Below, piece by piece: positions 16,713 through 25,771 of a DNA stretch of 64,000 nt. A program made the position numbers and the translations under genes. The notes beneath the pieces are model-generated. The model was not told the origin of the DNA, did no database searches, and saw nothing but the letters and a program-made list of their open reading frames with translations. Numbering within the stretch: position 1 is the stretch's first letter; each line of letters starts with the position of its first letter. Source of the DNA: Draconibacterium sediminis (GTDB lineage: Bacteria; Bacteroidota; Bacteroidia; Bacteroidales; Prolixibacteraceae); the NCBI RefSeq assembly GCF_000949475.1, contig NZ_JRHC01000006.1, forward strand, positions 248,001-312,000. Reading direction: 5' to 3'.

Positions 16713-17815
16713 TGTGCCAGTTCTACTTTTCCGTTTTCTACTTTAAAAATCCGATGATCGGCATCCATCTTTTTAATTATGGTGTCGAGATGTTCGCGAT
16801 TGGTATCTGTCAAAAATATCTGACCAAACTGTTCGCCCGCTACAGCAGTAACTATTTGCTCCACCCGATGCTGATCCAGTTTATCAAAAATATCGTCCAG
16901 TAAAAGAATGGGATTTATGCCCGAAATCTCTTTTATGAACTCGAATTGCGCCAGTTTCAACGCTACCAGGTAGGTTTTTTTCTGTCCCTGCGATCCTAAT
17001 TTTTTTATTGGGTAGTCACCAATATTTAATAACAGATCGTCTTTATGAATTCCAACGGTGGTGTACTGTACTGCCCTATCTTTTTGAAGCGAAAATTTTA
17101 GCAGCGCTTCCAGATTCGATTCATACAAATCCGACTGATGCACCAACTCCACCACCTCGTTTCCTCCCGATATATAATTATAGTATCGTTGAAAAACAGG
17201 AATCAACTTCTCCACAAAACGTGTCCGTTCTTCATGGATTCGTGTTCCGTACTCCACCAACTGATCATCCCAGATACCCAGCAACTCTTCATCGAAATAA
17301 CGATCGCTGGCGAATTGTTTCAGCAGATTATTTCGCTGCATCAATGCCCGGTTGTATTTCAAAAGATCGTCGAGGTAAGTTTGGTTGTATTGCGAAATTA
17401 CACCGTCCATAAATTTGCGGCGCTCGTCGCTTCCACCCAAAATCAGGTTTACATCCGACGGCGTGATCATCACCAAAGGCAGCAGTCCGATATGTTCCTG
17501 CAGTTTTTTATAAACCTTTGTATTGCGTTTAAACTGCTTTTTCTGCCCTTTTTGCAAACCACAATTAATGGTTTCTTTCGATTCCATCCGACTGTAATTC
17601 CCGTTAAGCATAAAAAAGTTCTCTTCGTGATTGATATTCAGCTGATCGGTAGCATTAAAAAAACTTTTGCAAAACGACAGGTAATAAATGGCATCGAGCA
17701 TGTTGGTTTTCCCGGCACCGTTCTTACCAATAAAACAATTCAGTTTGGGCGAAAATTCAGCCTTCACCTCCAGAATATTTTTAAAATTTACAATTGAAAT
17801 CTCTTCAATGTGCAT
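16709..17815 (-). CDS. recF: DNA replication and repair protein RecF
   Basis: RecF is an SMC-like ATPase that loads RecA at single-strand gaps. The 368-residue protein opens IEEISIVNFKNILEVKAEF and has the Walker A loop GKNGAGKTN (30-38), the ABC signature LGSQGQKKT and Walker B NPILLLDDIFDKLD, followed by the D-loop and the LTDTNRE switch. Length and motif order are normal. The gene is divergent from a TPR gene, with a TAGTTTTG box at 17842-17849. Confidence 0.97.
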   Translation of the reverse strand: MHIEEISIVNFKNILEVKAEFSPKLNCFIGKNGAGKTNMLDAIYYLSFCKSFFNATDQLNINHEENFFMLNGNYSRMESKETINCGLQKGQKKQFKRNTKVYKKLQEHIGLLPLVMITPSDVNLILGGSDERRKFMDGVISQYNQTYLDDLLKYNRALMQRNNLLKQFASDRYFDEELLGIWDDQLVEYGTRIHEERTRFVEKLIPVFQRYYNYISGGNEVVELVHQSDLYESNLEALLKFSLQKDRAVQYTTVGIHKDDLLLNIGDYPIKKLGSQGQKKTYLVALKLAQFEFIKEISGINPILLLDDIFDKLDQHRVEQIVTAVAGEQFGQIFLTDTNREHLDTIIKKMDADHRIFKVENGKVELAQ

Positions 17816-17841
17816 TATCTATTTCTTTGTTTTCGTTCGTA

Positions 17842-17849
17842 CAAAACTA
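17842..17849 (-). promoter_or_regulatory. Bacteroidota -7 box (TAGTTTTG) for recF-DUF721
   Basis: Exact TAnnTTTG on the minus strand, 27 bases before the recF ATG, in a divergent intergenic region. Confidence 0.4.
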
Positions 17850-17963
17850 AATAAAAAGCCTGTACATTTCTGAAATGTTGACAAAAAGCACTTAATAACA
17901 ATGTTATGTTGATTATTCTGGAAAATAATAGATGCATTGGTTTAGCTGTTTTGAAAAAAAAGC

Positions 17964-17971
17964 TATTTTTG
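17964..17971 (+). promoter_or_regulatory. Bacteroidota -7 box (TATTTTTG) for the TPR gene
   Basis: Exact TAnnTTTG match, 26 bases before the ATG at 17997, divergent from the recF box. Confidence 0.45.
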
Positions 17972-17996
17972 CGGCACAATTTTGAAAAAGAGACAA

Positions 17997-18683
17997 ATGG
18001 CAAAGAAGAATGTAGAACAAGCCGATAATTTACAGGAACTTGAAAGTGCGTTAACAAAAACGGAACAATTTGTTGAAGATAATTCGAAGATCATCAGCTA
18101 TGTAGTTGGTGGAATTATTATTGTTGTTGCCGCTTACCTTGGGTTTAACAAGTTTTATGTACAACCACAAGAAGACGAAGCCGTATCGCAAATGTTTATG
18201 GCCGAGAATTACTTCGAAAAAGATTCGTTTAACCTGGCTATCAACGGCGACGGTAACTACCTGGGATTCCTTGATATTATTGATGATTACGGTATTACAA
18301 AATCGGCTAACCGTGCAAAATACTACACCGGTATTTCGTATCTGTACCTTGGTGAATACGAAACTGCACTGGATTATTTAAATGATTTTAAAACCGATGA
18401 TTTATTGCTGGCTCCGGTTGCCGAAGGTGCAAAAGGCGATGCTTACCTTGAATTGGGTGAGACTGATAATGCACTGAAACAATACAAAAAAGCTTATTCA
18501 GTAAGCGATAACGATTTAACAACTCCGGTTTATATGATGAAAGCTGCTAACCTGCTTGAATCGATGGACGAACTGGAAGATGCACTGGCCTTGTACGAAG
18601 ATATTAAAGCAGAATATCCGCAGAGTTCGGAAGGTACAAATGCCGACCGTTACATAGCCCGCATCAAAACAAAATTGAATTAA
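17997..18683 (+). CDS. TPR membrane protein (YfgM/BamD-like)
   Basis: A 228-residue protein: a short polar N-terminus, one membrane helix (ISYVVGGIIIVVAAYLGF, about residues 35-52), then TPR repeats facing the periplasm (AKYYTGISYLYLGEYETALD; GDAYLELGETDNALKQYKKA; NADRYIARIK). This is the single-span plus TPR layout of YfgM-like envelope chaperone partners. ATG 17997 is chosen because it follows a -7 box. The gene lies between recF and ribH, a neighbourhood common in the phylum. The exact partner is unknown. Confidence 0.85.
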   Translation: MAKKNVEQADNLQELESALTKTEQFVEDNSKIISYVVGGIIIVVAAYLGFNKFYVQPQEDEAVSQMFMAENYFEKDSFNLAINGDGNYLGFLDIIDDYGITKSANRAKYYTGISYLYLGEYETALDYLNDFKTDDLLLAPVAEGAKGDAYLELGETDNALKQYKKAYSVSDNDLTTPVYMMKAANLLESMDELEDALALYEDIKAEYPQSSEGTNADRYIARIKTKLN

Positions 18684-18703
18684 AAAGAATTCAAACGATA
18701 GTT

Positions 18704-18731
18704 AAACCCCTCTTCGGAGGGGTTTTTTGTT
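18704..18731 (+). terminator. Rho-independent terminator after the TPR gene
   Basis: AAACCCCTC-TTCG-GAGGGGTTT: a 9-bp stem with a stable UUCG tetraloop, followed by TTTTG. Confidence 0.9.
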
Positions 18732-18742
18732 TGTATAAACAT

Positions 18743-18750
18743 TACTTTTG
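18743..18750 (+). promoter_or_regulatory. Bacteroidota -7 box (TACTTTTG) for ribH
   Basis: Exact TAnnTTTG match, 30 bases before ATG 18780 and directly after the upstream terminator. Confidence 0.45.
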
Positions 18751-18779
18751 CTTTATCAGCAATACAAAAAGACAGAATT

Positions 18780-19265
18780 ATGGCAACAAAAGATTTATCA
18801 GCATACGATATTAATTCGGTACCATCAGCAGAAAACATGCGTTTTGGCGTGGTAGTAGCCGAGTGGAACTGGGAAATTACCTCGGCACTGGCAAACGGTG
18901 CTGTTGACACTTTAAAAAAACACGGTGCCACCGACGAAAACATTTCAGTAAAATATGTTCCCGGAACTTTTGAGCTTCCGCTGGGCGGTCAGTATTTTGC
19001 CGAATTGGATAACGTTGATGCGGTAATTTTGCTGGGCTGCGTTATTCAGGGCGATACCCGCCACTTCGACTACATTTGCGAAGGCGTAACACAAGGCACA
19101 AAAGATTTAAACCTGAAATACAACAAACCGTTTATTTTTGGTGTTTTAACTACCAACAACGAACAACAAGCGCTTGACCGTGCCGGAGGTAAACTGGGCA
19201 ACAAAGGCGACGAAGCTGCTGTTACGGCCATTAAAATGGTAGCGCTGCAGCAATCGTTTAAGTAA
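18780..19265 (+). CDS. ribH: 6,7-dimethyl-8-ribityllumazine synthase
   Basis: RibH joins 5-amino-6-ribitylaminouracil and 3,4-dihydroxy-2-butanone 4-phosphate, the step before riboflavin. The 161-residue product has the GTFELP substrate loop (62-67), the catalytic histidine H95 in [10 protein letters not shown], and the C-terminal [14 protein letters not shown]. Length is normal. No FMN riboswitch is visible in the 100 bases upstream. It stands between a terminator and the HMA-AraC gene. Confidence 0.96.
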   Translation: MATKDLSAYDINSVPSAENMRFGVVVAEWNWEITSALANGAVDTLKKHGATDENISVKYVPGTFELPLGGQYFAELDNVDAVILLGCVIQGDTRHFDYICEGVTQGTKDLNLKYNKPFIFGVLTTNNEQQALDRAGGKLGNKGDEAAVTAIKMVALQQSFK

Positions 19266-19310
19266 GTGAGACTCCCCTTTCACCTCGTTTGAGCATTTAA
19301 ATGCAACTAC

Positions 19311-19880
19311 ATGAAACAGGTTCTGCACATAAAAAATATGGTTTGCAACCGCTGTATAAAAGTGGTGAAAGAGGAACTTGAAAAGCTCGACATTCAGATC
19401 GAAACCATCGAACTGGGGAAAGTTGGTATCTCCGAAAACCTGGATAAAGACCAAACCGAGGAAGTGCGCTCGGTACTAAACGAAAATGGTTTTGAGTTGA
19501 TGGATGATAAAAAAAGCCAGCTGATCGACCGCATAAAAACCATTATCATAGAAAAAACGCATTACTCAAACGATGAAAAGGAACCGGTTAACTTCTCGGA
19601 GGTGATTGCCGGAGAAGTTGGTCACGATTATTCGTATTTGAGTAAGTTGTTTTCTTCGGTTGAAGGAATCACGATTGAGAAATACATCATCAATCAAAAA
19701 ATTGAAAAAGTGAAAGAGTTGCTCGTTTACGGCGAGCTTACCCTGAACGAAATATCCTATCAGCTGGGCTACAGCAGCGTACAACACCTGTCGAACCAGT
19801 TTAAAAAGGTTACCGGATTAACACCTTCGCACTTTAAAAAACTAAAGGAAAACAAACGTAAACCGCTTGACGAGGTATAG
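19311..19880 (+). CDS. HMA-like metal-binding domain fused to an AraC HTH regulator
   Basis: A 189-residue regulator. The N-terminal ~70 residues have the ferredoxin-like fold pattern of an HMA domain with CxxC at C12 and C15 (IKNMVCNRCIKVV), replacing the usual GMTCxxC. Residues ~85-185 are an AraC HTH pair: VIAGEVGHDYSYLSKLFSS, then LNEISYQLGYSSVQHLSNQF. It most likely binds Cu(I) or another soft metal in the cytoplasm and activates the efflux genes downstream on the same strand. That link is inferred from position and the CxxC. No membrane segment is seen. Confidence 0.85.
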   Translation: MKQVLHIKNMVCNRCIKVVKEELEKLDIQIETIELGKVGISENLDKDQTEEVRSVLNENGFELMDDKKSQLIDRIKTIIIEKTHYSNDEKEPVNFSEVIAGEVGHDYSYLSKLFSSVEGITIEKYIINQKIEKVKELLVYGELTLNEISYQLGYSSVQHLSNQFKKVTGLTPSHFKKLKENKRKPLDEV

Positions 19881-19930
19881 CAAAACACAAAACTTCTTTT
19901 TCCTTCCATTTTCTCCAGAGAATTACCGTC

Positions 19931-20018
19931 TCACGCAGATGGCGCAGATTTACGCAGAAAAAATTTTCACCTATTGGATTGAAAGAAAATCAGCGATAAT
20001 CAGCGATATCTGAGTGAA
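19931..20018. repeat. Dispersed palindromic repeat (ACGCAGATGGCGCAGATT type)
   Basis: Arm 1 at 19931-19960 (CACGCAGATGGCGCAG...) and arm 2 at 19989-20018 form an imperfect ~30-bp inverted repeat around an A-rich centre. The GCAGATGGCGCAGATTTACG wording is a well-known intergenic filler repeat of Bacteroidota and other phyla. It separates the regulator from the permease. Confidence 0.6.
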
Positions 20019-20105
20019 ACCCCAAAATCTTATAAATCATTTCCAAAATCGTGTAACAAAGTCCGTTCTTCTATTGCTTTACTTTGTATTGTAATATTTA
20101 ATAGA

Positions 20106-21365
20106 ATGCAAGCAGGACAATACATACTAAAGTTTTTAGGCGATTTCGCCACCATTTTGGGAGAAATGGCTCCCTATCTTTTGCTCGGATTTTTCTTTGC
20201 AGGACTATTGTATGCGTTTATTCCACGCGAAAAAATAGACAAGTATTTTAATGGTTCACCATTTCGCTCCTCTGTTTTTTCCTCATTATTGGGAATTCCG
20301 CTGCCATTGTGTTCGTGCGGGGTAATTCCTACCGGAGCAGCTTTGTATAAAAATGGAGCCTCAAAAGGAGGAACTGTTTCATTTCTGATTTCTACACCAC
20401 AAACTGGTGTCGATTCTATTTTGGCAACGTTTTCGCTTATGGGATTACCATTTGCCATTATTCGTCCGATTGCCGCCTTGATTACCGGAATTTCAGGAGG
20501 TTTAATAACAAGCGTAATTACAAAAAATGAATCGGTACCACAGCAAACGTCAGATACGGTTTCAAAACCAAAAACACTTGGACAGAAAATTAAGGACGTT
20601 TTTCGCTACGGTTTTGTGGAGTTTATTCAGGATATATCAAAGTGGCTGATTATCGGTCTGGTTCTGGCCGCGATTATTTCGGCTTTGATACCCAACGATT
20701 TCTTTGAACTGTTGAACCTGTCGCCAATACTGCAAATGTTACTGATTTTGGCAGTATCAGTTCCCTTATATATTTGTGCAACCGGATCGATTCCGCTGGC
20801 AGCTATACTCATTTTAAAAGGAGTAAGCCCGGGAGCAGCGTTTGTATTGCTTATGGCCGGACCGGCTACCAACGTAGCTACTATTACCATGATCGGAAAA
20901 GTACTCGGAAAAAAGAGCCTGTTCACCTATCTCGGAACAATTATAATTGGTGCCCTGGGATCTGGCCTGATCATCGATTACCTGCTGCCGGTGCAGTGGT
21001 TTACAGAAATTACTCAACAACATTTGGGACACGACCACGGAACTCACTTGAATTGGTGGCAAATTGCTTCCGGGGTTTTACTGCTGGGATTGATGATAAA
21101 CGGTTACATTCAGCGATATAGGACTCCCAAAAAACAATCTGAAACTCAATTAAAGAATAATATTATGCAATTAAAAACGATTAAAGTTGAAGGGATGACT
21201 TGCAACCATTGCAAGGCAAATGTAGAGAACAACCTGCAGAAACTGGCGTTTGTAGAAAATGCGGTAGTAAACCTCGCCGAAAAAACGGTTACTTTAGAGG
21301 GCGACAACATCGACATGGATAAAGTTAAAGAAACCGTTGAATCGATTGGCTATAAGGCAGTGTAA
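20106..21365 (+). CDS. SO_0444-type Cu/Zn efflux permease with C-terminal HMA domain
   Basis: A 419-residue inner-membrane permease of the DUF318/YraQ family (SO_0444 branch). Eight to ten helices include the metal motif PLPLCSCGVIPTGAALY (about residues 62-78) and its repeat VPLYICATGSIPLAAIL in the second half; GPATNVAT is also typical. Residues 354-419 are an HMA domain with GMTCNHC. This family exports copper or zinc. An ATG inside (21165) falls exactly at the HMA boundary after an AT-rich stretch, so a separate HMA peptide might also be made. It follows the HMA-AraC regulator and begins the metal island. Confidence 0.88.
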   Translation: MQAGQYILKFLGDFATILGEMAPYLLLGFFFAGLLYAFIPREKIDKYFNGSPFRSSVFSSLLGIPLPLCSCGVIPTGAALYKNGASKGGTVSFLISTPQTGVDSILATFSLMGLPFAIIRPIAALITGISGGLITSVITKNESVPQQTSDTVSKPKTLGQKIKDVFRYGFVEFIQDISKWLIIGLVLAAIISALIPNDFFELLNLSPILQMLLILAVSVPLYICATGSIPLAAILILKGVSPGAAFVLLMAGPATNVATITMIGKVLGKKSLFTYLGTIIIGALGSGLIIDYLLPVQWFTEITQQHLGHDHGTHLNWWQIASGVLLLGLMINGYIQRYRTPKKQSETQLKNNIMQLKTIKVEGMTCNHCKANVENNLQKLAFVENAVVNLAEKTVTLEGDNIDMDKVKETVESIGYKAV

Positions 21366-21457
21366 ACATTATTTAAACAAACTTTGCCAAACACTTGGCA
21401 GGTTTGTTTAAACTTTTAGTTTTGTAGAACGTTTATTTAGTGAAGTTTAGATTATAA

Positions 21458-21829
21458 ATGATTAGAAAACTCAGCCATATTATTTTAGCAACTCTATTGT
21501 TGGCCACAACGATGGGCACGGCTGTGAGCAAACATTATTGCCACAGCTCGCTGGTTGATGTTTCTGTTTTCGCCCAGGCTGATTCATGCTGCGACGATGG
21601 CGGATGTTGTACCAACGATAATCATTTTTACCAGGTAAAAGAAGATTTTTCGGTGCCCGTAATTTCTACAATTCCGGTGCTTGCTGAAATCGATGTTTTG
21701 CATCAAACGCTACTTGATCCTGATATTTTAATTCCCAACGAATTAACCGAAGAATTCGAATTAACAAATGCCCCTCCTCCGCCAACGGTGATGGAATTTC
21801 TTGCTGAAGAGCAATTGTACCTTTTATGA
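21458..21829 (+). CDS. Small secreted Cys-rich protein (HYC_CC_PP family)
   Basis: A 123-residue protein with a signal peptide (LSHIILATLLLATTMGTAVS) followed by the marks that name the HYC_CC_PP family: KHYCHSS, the paired cysteines in DSCCDDGGCC, and the proline run NAPPPPT near the C-terminus. Members sit in copper and heavy-metal efflux clusters; the cysteines probably bind metal in the periplasm. The role is inferred from context. It lies 79 bases before the CusA-like gene, on the same strand. Confidence 0.85.
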   Translation: MIRKLSHIILATLLLATTMGTAVSKHYCHSSLVDVSVFAQADSCCDDGGCCTNDNHFYQVKEDFSVPVISTIPVLAEIDVLHQTLLDPDILIPNELTEEFELTNAPPPPTVMEFLAEEQLYLL

Positions 21830-21907
21830 AATTATTATGATAAATTATCTGATCATGATTACTCATGATCTCGATTTTCTTTGTAGTAATCTCATAGTAA
21901 AAAAGGT

Positions 21908-24900
21908 ATGCTAAATAAAATCATAAAATTTTTCCTTGAAAATAAGCTGGTTACCATGCTGGTATTGATCCTTCTGGTAAGTTGGGGAATCATTACATCT
22001 CCATTTGGTTGGGACACCAATGTACTGCCAAAAGATCCGGTGCCGGTTGATGCCATTCCCGATATTGGAGAGAACCAGCAAATTGTATTTACCCAATGGA
22101 TGGGTCGTTCTCCTCAGGATATTGAGGATCAGATTTCATATCCGTTAACGACTTATTTACTGGGTATTCCGGGAGTAAAATCCATTCGTAGTTCATCCAT
22201 TTTCGGATTCTCAAGTATCTACATCATTTTTGATGATGATGTAGAATTCTACTGGTCGCGCTCGCGGATACTGGAAAAGCTGAATTCGCTGCCATCGGGA
22301 CTTTTACCGGATGGTGTTCAGCCCGCGCTTGGTCCTGATGCTACGGCCCTCGGACAGGTTTACTGGTACACCATTGAAGGGCGCGACAAAGACGGGAATC
22401 CTACCGGAGGTTGGGATTTGCATGAAATACGTACAGTACAGGATTTTTTCGTCAAGTATTCGTTGAATGCTGCTGAAGGTGTTTCAGAAGTGGCATCTAT
22501 TGGCGGCTTTGTGCAGGAATACCAGATCGATGTGAATCCCGATGCGTTGAAAGCCTACAACATTCCGCTGCATAAAGTAATGCAGGCCGTCCAGAAATCG
22601 AACCGCGATGTGGGGGCTAAAACCATTGAAATCAACCAGGCAGAATACCTGGTTCGCGGATTGGGTTACGTAAAAAGTGTTGGCGACATTGAAAAAGCCG
22701 TGGTTGCGGTTCAGGACAATGTACCTGTTCGTGTAAAAGATATTGCAGTTGTTAGCCTCGGTCCTTCTACCCGTCGTGGTGCGCTTGACAAAGACGGCGC
22801 CGAAGTTGTGGGAGGTGTTGTGGTTGCCCGTTACGGAGCCAACCCGCTGCAAGTCATTAACAATGTAAAAGCAAAAATTGCCGATATAGCACCAGGGTTA
22901 CCATCAAAGGTTTTACCCAACGGAGTAGAAAGTCAGCTTACCATTGTGCCATTTTATGATCGTTCAGGATTGATCTACGAAACATTGGGAACGCTTGAGG
23001 AAGCGCTCTCACTGGAAGTGCTGATCGTTATCCTCGTGGTTATTATCATGGTTTATAACCTGAGGGCATCGCTCTTGATATCAAGCTTACTGCCAATCTC
23101 TGTTTTAATGGTGTTCATTGCCATGCGCTACTTTGGTGTGGATGCCAATATTGTGGCGCTCTCGGGTATTGCAATTGCTATCGGAACCATGGTCGATTTG
23201 GGGGTAATTCTTTCTGAGAATATTATAAAACACACGAAAGAAGCACCTCCCGAACAAAAACTGATTACTACAATTTATAACGGCTCGGCAGAAGTTAGTT
23301 CGGCTATTTTAACTGCCGTTTCAACAACAATTGTGAGTTTTATACCGGTATTTACCATGCAGGCAGCAGAAGGAAAACTATTTATTCCGCTTGCCTTTAC
23401 CAAAACCTTTGCACTGATTGCGGCACTGATTGTTTCGCTGTTTATAATGCCCGCGCTTGCCCACTGGTTTTTCGGCGTTCGAATTAACAGCAAAGCTATC
23501 CGGAAATGGGTAAATATCATCTTAATTCCGCTTGGAATAATTCTGCTGGTTTTTGGACAAGTATGGGGAGGAATGATGATTCTCGCATTTGGTTTGGCAG
23601 GTACACTGAAGGAAGTTAGAAGTCGGAAGACCGAAGACAGAAGTCTGGAAACTGTTAGTCATAATTGGAAAACGCGTTTGCAAAATGCTTTTAGTTTTCT
23701 GTTGGAGTATCTTGAAATCGTTATTGTACTGATTGGCGTTACCTGGTTATTGGCAAAATACTGGCTTCCTCTGGGGCCAACAAAAAGCCTGGTAATGAAT
23801 GTGGTTTTTGTAGCCATTCTGCTTATAATTATCCTGGGCGCATTTGCATTGCTTGAATATTTCTACAAAAAAATATTAACATGGTGTCTTGATCACAAAG
23901 TAGCATTTCTTTCTATTCCAACCTTTTTGATCATACTGGGGATAACAACCTGGATGGGCTTTAATACTATTTTTGGATTTGTAGCTCGCGGATTCGACAA
24001 AGTTGGATGGAACATTCGCACAACTGAAGTTTGGTCTACCCTGGCACATGGATTTCCGGGAATTGGCAAAGAATTTATGCCGTCGCTGGATGAAGGAAGC
24101 TTCTTGCTGATGCCGACTTCAATGCCGCACTCGGGCGTTGCGTATAACCGTGAGGTTTTGGGCCAGCTTGACATGCTGATTTCCAATATTCCTGAAGTGG
24201 AATTAACTGTTGGCAAACTTGGGCGTGTGGAATCTGCACTGGATCCGGCACCAATCTCAATGTATGAAAATGTGATTAACTACAAACCGGAATATATTCT
24301 CAACGAAAAAGGGCACCGCATGCGGTTTCAGGTGGATAAAGATGATCTTTTTGTTTTGACAAACGGAGAAAAACTTAGTAATGAAGATGCCTTGCAACAA
24401 GGAATTACGAGGGAAGATCTCATTCCTGATAAAAATGGAGACTATTTCCGTAACTGGAGGGAGAAAATCAAATCGCCCGACGATATTTGGGATGAGATTG
24501 TAAATGTTTCCAAAATTCCGGGCGTTACTTCGGCACCAAAACTGCAACCCATCGAAACAAGGCTGGTGATGTTACAAACAGGTATGCGCGCACCGATGGG
24601 AATTAAAGTGTACGGACCGGATTTAACAACCATCGAAGAATTTGGTCTGCAACTGGAAGACATATTGAAAACAGTTCCTTCGGTTAAAGCTCAGGCTGTT
24701 TTTGCCGACCGTATCGTTGGAAAACCATACTTGTTGTTCGACATTGACCGGGATAAAATCTCTCGTTACGGATTGAATGTGGAAGATGTACAACAGACCA
24801 TTGAAACGGCTGTTGGCGGAATGAAAATTACTTCCACGGTAGAAGGACGCGAACGTTTCCCGGTTAGAGTTCGTTATCCGCGTGAATTGCGCGACGACCC

Positions 24901-25771
24901 TGAATCGCTTGGAAAAATATTGATGCAAACACCAACAGGCGCGCAAATTCCGCTGAGCCAGCTGGTACATATAAAATACCAACGAGGTCCGCAGGCCATA
25001 AAAAGCGAGGAAACTTTTTTGGTGGGTTATGTTCTGTTCGATAAAAACGACGGATTCTCGGAAGTTACTGTAGTTGAAGATGCCCGAAAAGTCATTCAGG
25101 AACGAATTGATGCCGGAGATCTTCAAGTTCCTGCAGGCGTTAGTTATAAGTTTTCAGGAAGTTACGAAAACCAGGTACGAGCCGAAAAACGGCTTTCAAT
25201 TGTCGTTCCGCTTGTATTGGCTATCGTATTTCTGATTCTTTATTTCCAGTTTAAATCGATAACCACTTCGCTGATGGTATTCTCCGGAATTGCCATGGCA
25301 TTTAGTGGTGGTTTTATGATGCTTTGGCTATACGGTCAAAACTGGTTTGTCGATTTTGCAGTTTTTGGAACCAACATTCGTGAACTTTTCCAAATGGGTA
25401 CCATAAACCTGAGTGTGGCGGTTTGGGTAGGATTCATTGCGCTGTTTGGTATTGCAACCGACGATGGTGTGCTAATGGCAACCTATCTTGATCAGAGTTT
25501 TGCCAGAAACAAAACCGACAATCTGAAAGGAATTCGCGCTGCAGTGGTGGAAGCCGGACATCGGAGAATTAAGCCGGCGGTAATGACCTCGGCAACTACA
25601 ATCATAGCCCTGCTGCCAATCTTAACTTCAACCGGCCGTGGTGCCGATATTATGATTCCAATGGCCATCCCGGCATTTGGAGGGATGATATTTGCTGCCA
25701 TAACCTATTTCATTGTTCCGGTGCTATACAGTTACCGCGAGGAGCGAAAACTTAAAAAGACTCAGTCATGA
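21908..25771 (+). CDS. CusA/CzcA-family heavy-metal RND permease (long form)
   Basis: A 1,287-residue inner-membrane RND pump, about 240 longer than E. coli CusA. The HME proton-relay motif is GTMVDLGVILSEN in TM4. Porter-domain text such as DIEDQISYPLTTYLLGIPGV and YGLNVEDVQQTIETAVGG is CusA-like, and Met residues (LVMLQTGMRAPMGIKVYGP) fit a copper path. Extra hydrophobic segments at about residues 535-730 add roughly four helices between the two halves. A short repeat inserted in frame (residues ~568-583, EVRSRKTEDRSLE) lies inside that extension. It overlaps the TolC-like gene by 4 bases. Confidence 0.92.
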   Translation: MLNKIIKFFLENKLVTMLVLILLVSWGIITSPFGWDTNVLPKDPVPVDAIPDIGENQQIVFTQWMGRSPQDIEDQISYPLTTYLLGIPGVKSIRSSSIFGFSSIYIIFDDDVEFYWSRSRILEKLNSLPSGLLPDGVQPALGPDATALGQVYWYTIEGRDKDGNPTGGWDLHEIRTVQDFFVKYSLNAAEGVSEVASIGGFVQEYQIDVNPDALKAYNIPLHKVMQAVQKSNRDVGAKTIEINQAEYLVRGLGYVKSVGDIEKAVVAVQDNVPVRVKDIAVVSLGPSTRRGALDKDGAEVVGGVVVARYGANPLQVINNVKAKIADIAPGLPSKVLPNGVESQLTIVPFYDRSGLIYETLGTLEEALSLEVLIVILVVIIMVYNLRASLLISSLLPISVLMVFIAMRYFGVDANIVALSGIAIAIGTMVDLGVILSENIIKHTKEAPPEQKLITTIYNGSAEVSSAILTAVSTTIVSFIPVFTMQAAEGKLFIPLAFTKTFALIAALIVSLFIMPALAHWFFGVRINSKAIRKWVNIILIPLGIILLVFGQVWGGMMILAFGLAGTLKEVRSRKTEDRSLETVSHNWKTRLQNAFSFLLEYLEIVIVLIGVTWLLAKYWLPLGPTKSLVMNVVFVAILLIIILGAFALLEYFYKKILTWCLDHKVAFLSIPTFLIILGITTWMGFNTIFGFVARGFDKVGWNIRTTEVWSTLAHGFPGIGKEFMPSLDEGSFLLMPTSMPHSGVAYNREVLGQLDMLISNIPEVELTVGKLGRVESALDPAPISMYENVINYKPEYILNEKGHRMRFQVDKDDLFVLTNGEKLSNEDALQQGITREDLIPDKNGDYFRNWREKIKSPDDIWDEIVNVSKIPGVTSAPKLQPIETRLVMLQTGMRAPMGIKVYGPDLTTIEEFGLQLEDILKTVPSVKAQAVFADRIVGKPYLLFDIDRDKISRYGLNVEDVQQTIETAVGGMKITSTVEGRERFPVRVRYPRELRDDPESLGKILMQTPTGAQIPLSQLVHIKYQRGPQAIKSEETFLVGYVLFDKNDGFSEVTVVEDARKVIQERIDAGDLQVPAGVSYKFSGSYENQVRAEKRLSIVVPLVLAIVFLILYFQFKSITTSLMVFSGIAMAFSGGFMMLWLYGQNWFVDFAVFGTNIRELFQMGTINLSVAVWVGFIALFGIATDDGVLMATYLDQSFARNKTDNLKGIRAAVVEAGHRRIKPAVMTSATTIIALLPILTSTGRGADIMIPMAIPAFGGMIFAAITYFIVPVLYSYREERKLKKTQS
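23612..23652 (+). repeat. Filler repeat (GAAGTCGGAAGACCGAAGAC) inside the RND gene
   Basis: A GAAG-rich tract made of repeats of a GAAGTCGGAAGAC-like unit. The same wording is frequent as intergenic filler in this phylum. Here it is read in frame within the CusA-like gene, encoding a charged linker. Confidence 0.5.

Noticed and set aside
17138-17797. 219-codon open frame on the plus strand opposite recF
   Set aside because: It is the antisense shadow of a clear recF gene; no family similarity and no start signal.
18684-18779. FMN riboswitch before ribH
   Set aside because: The gap is only 96 bases, filled by a terminator and a -7 box, with no conserved FMN-aptamer text.
24623-25126. 167-codon minus-strand frame within the CusA-like gene
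   Set aside because: Antisense shadow of conserved porter-domain sequence.
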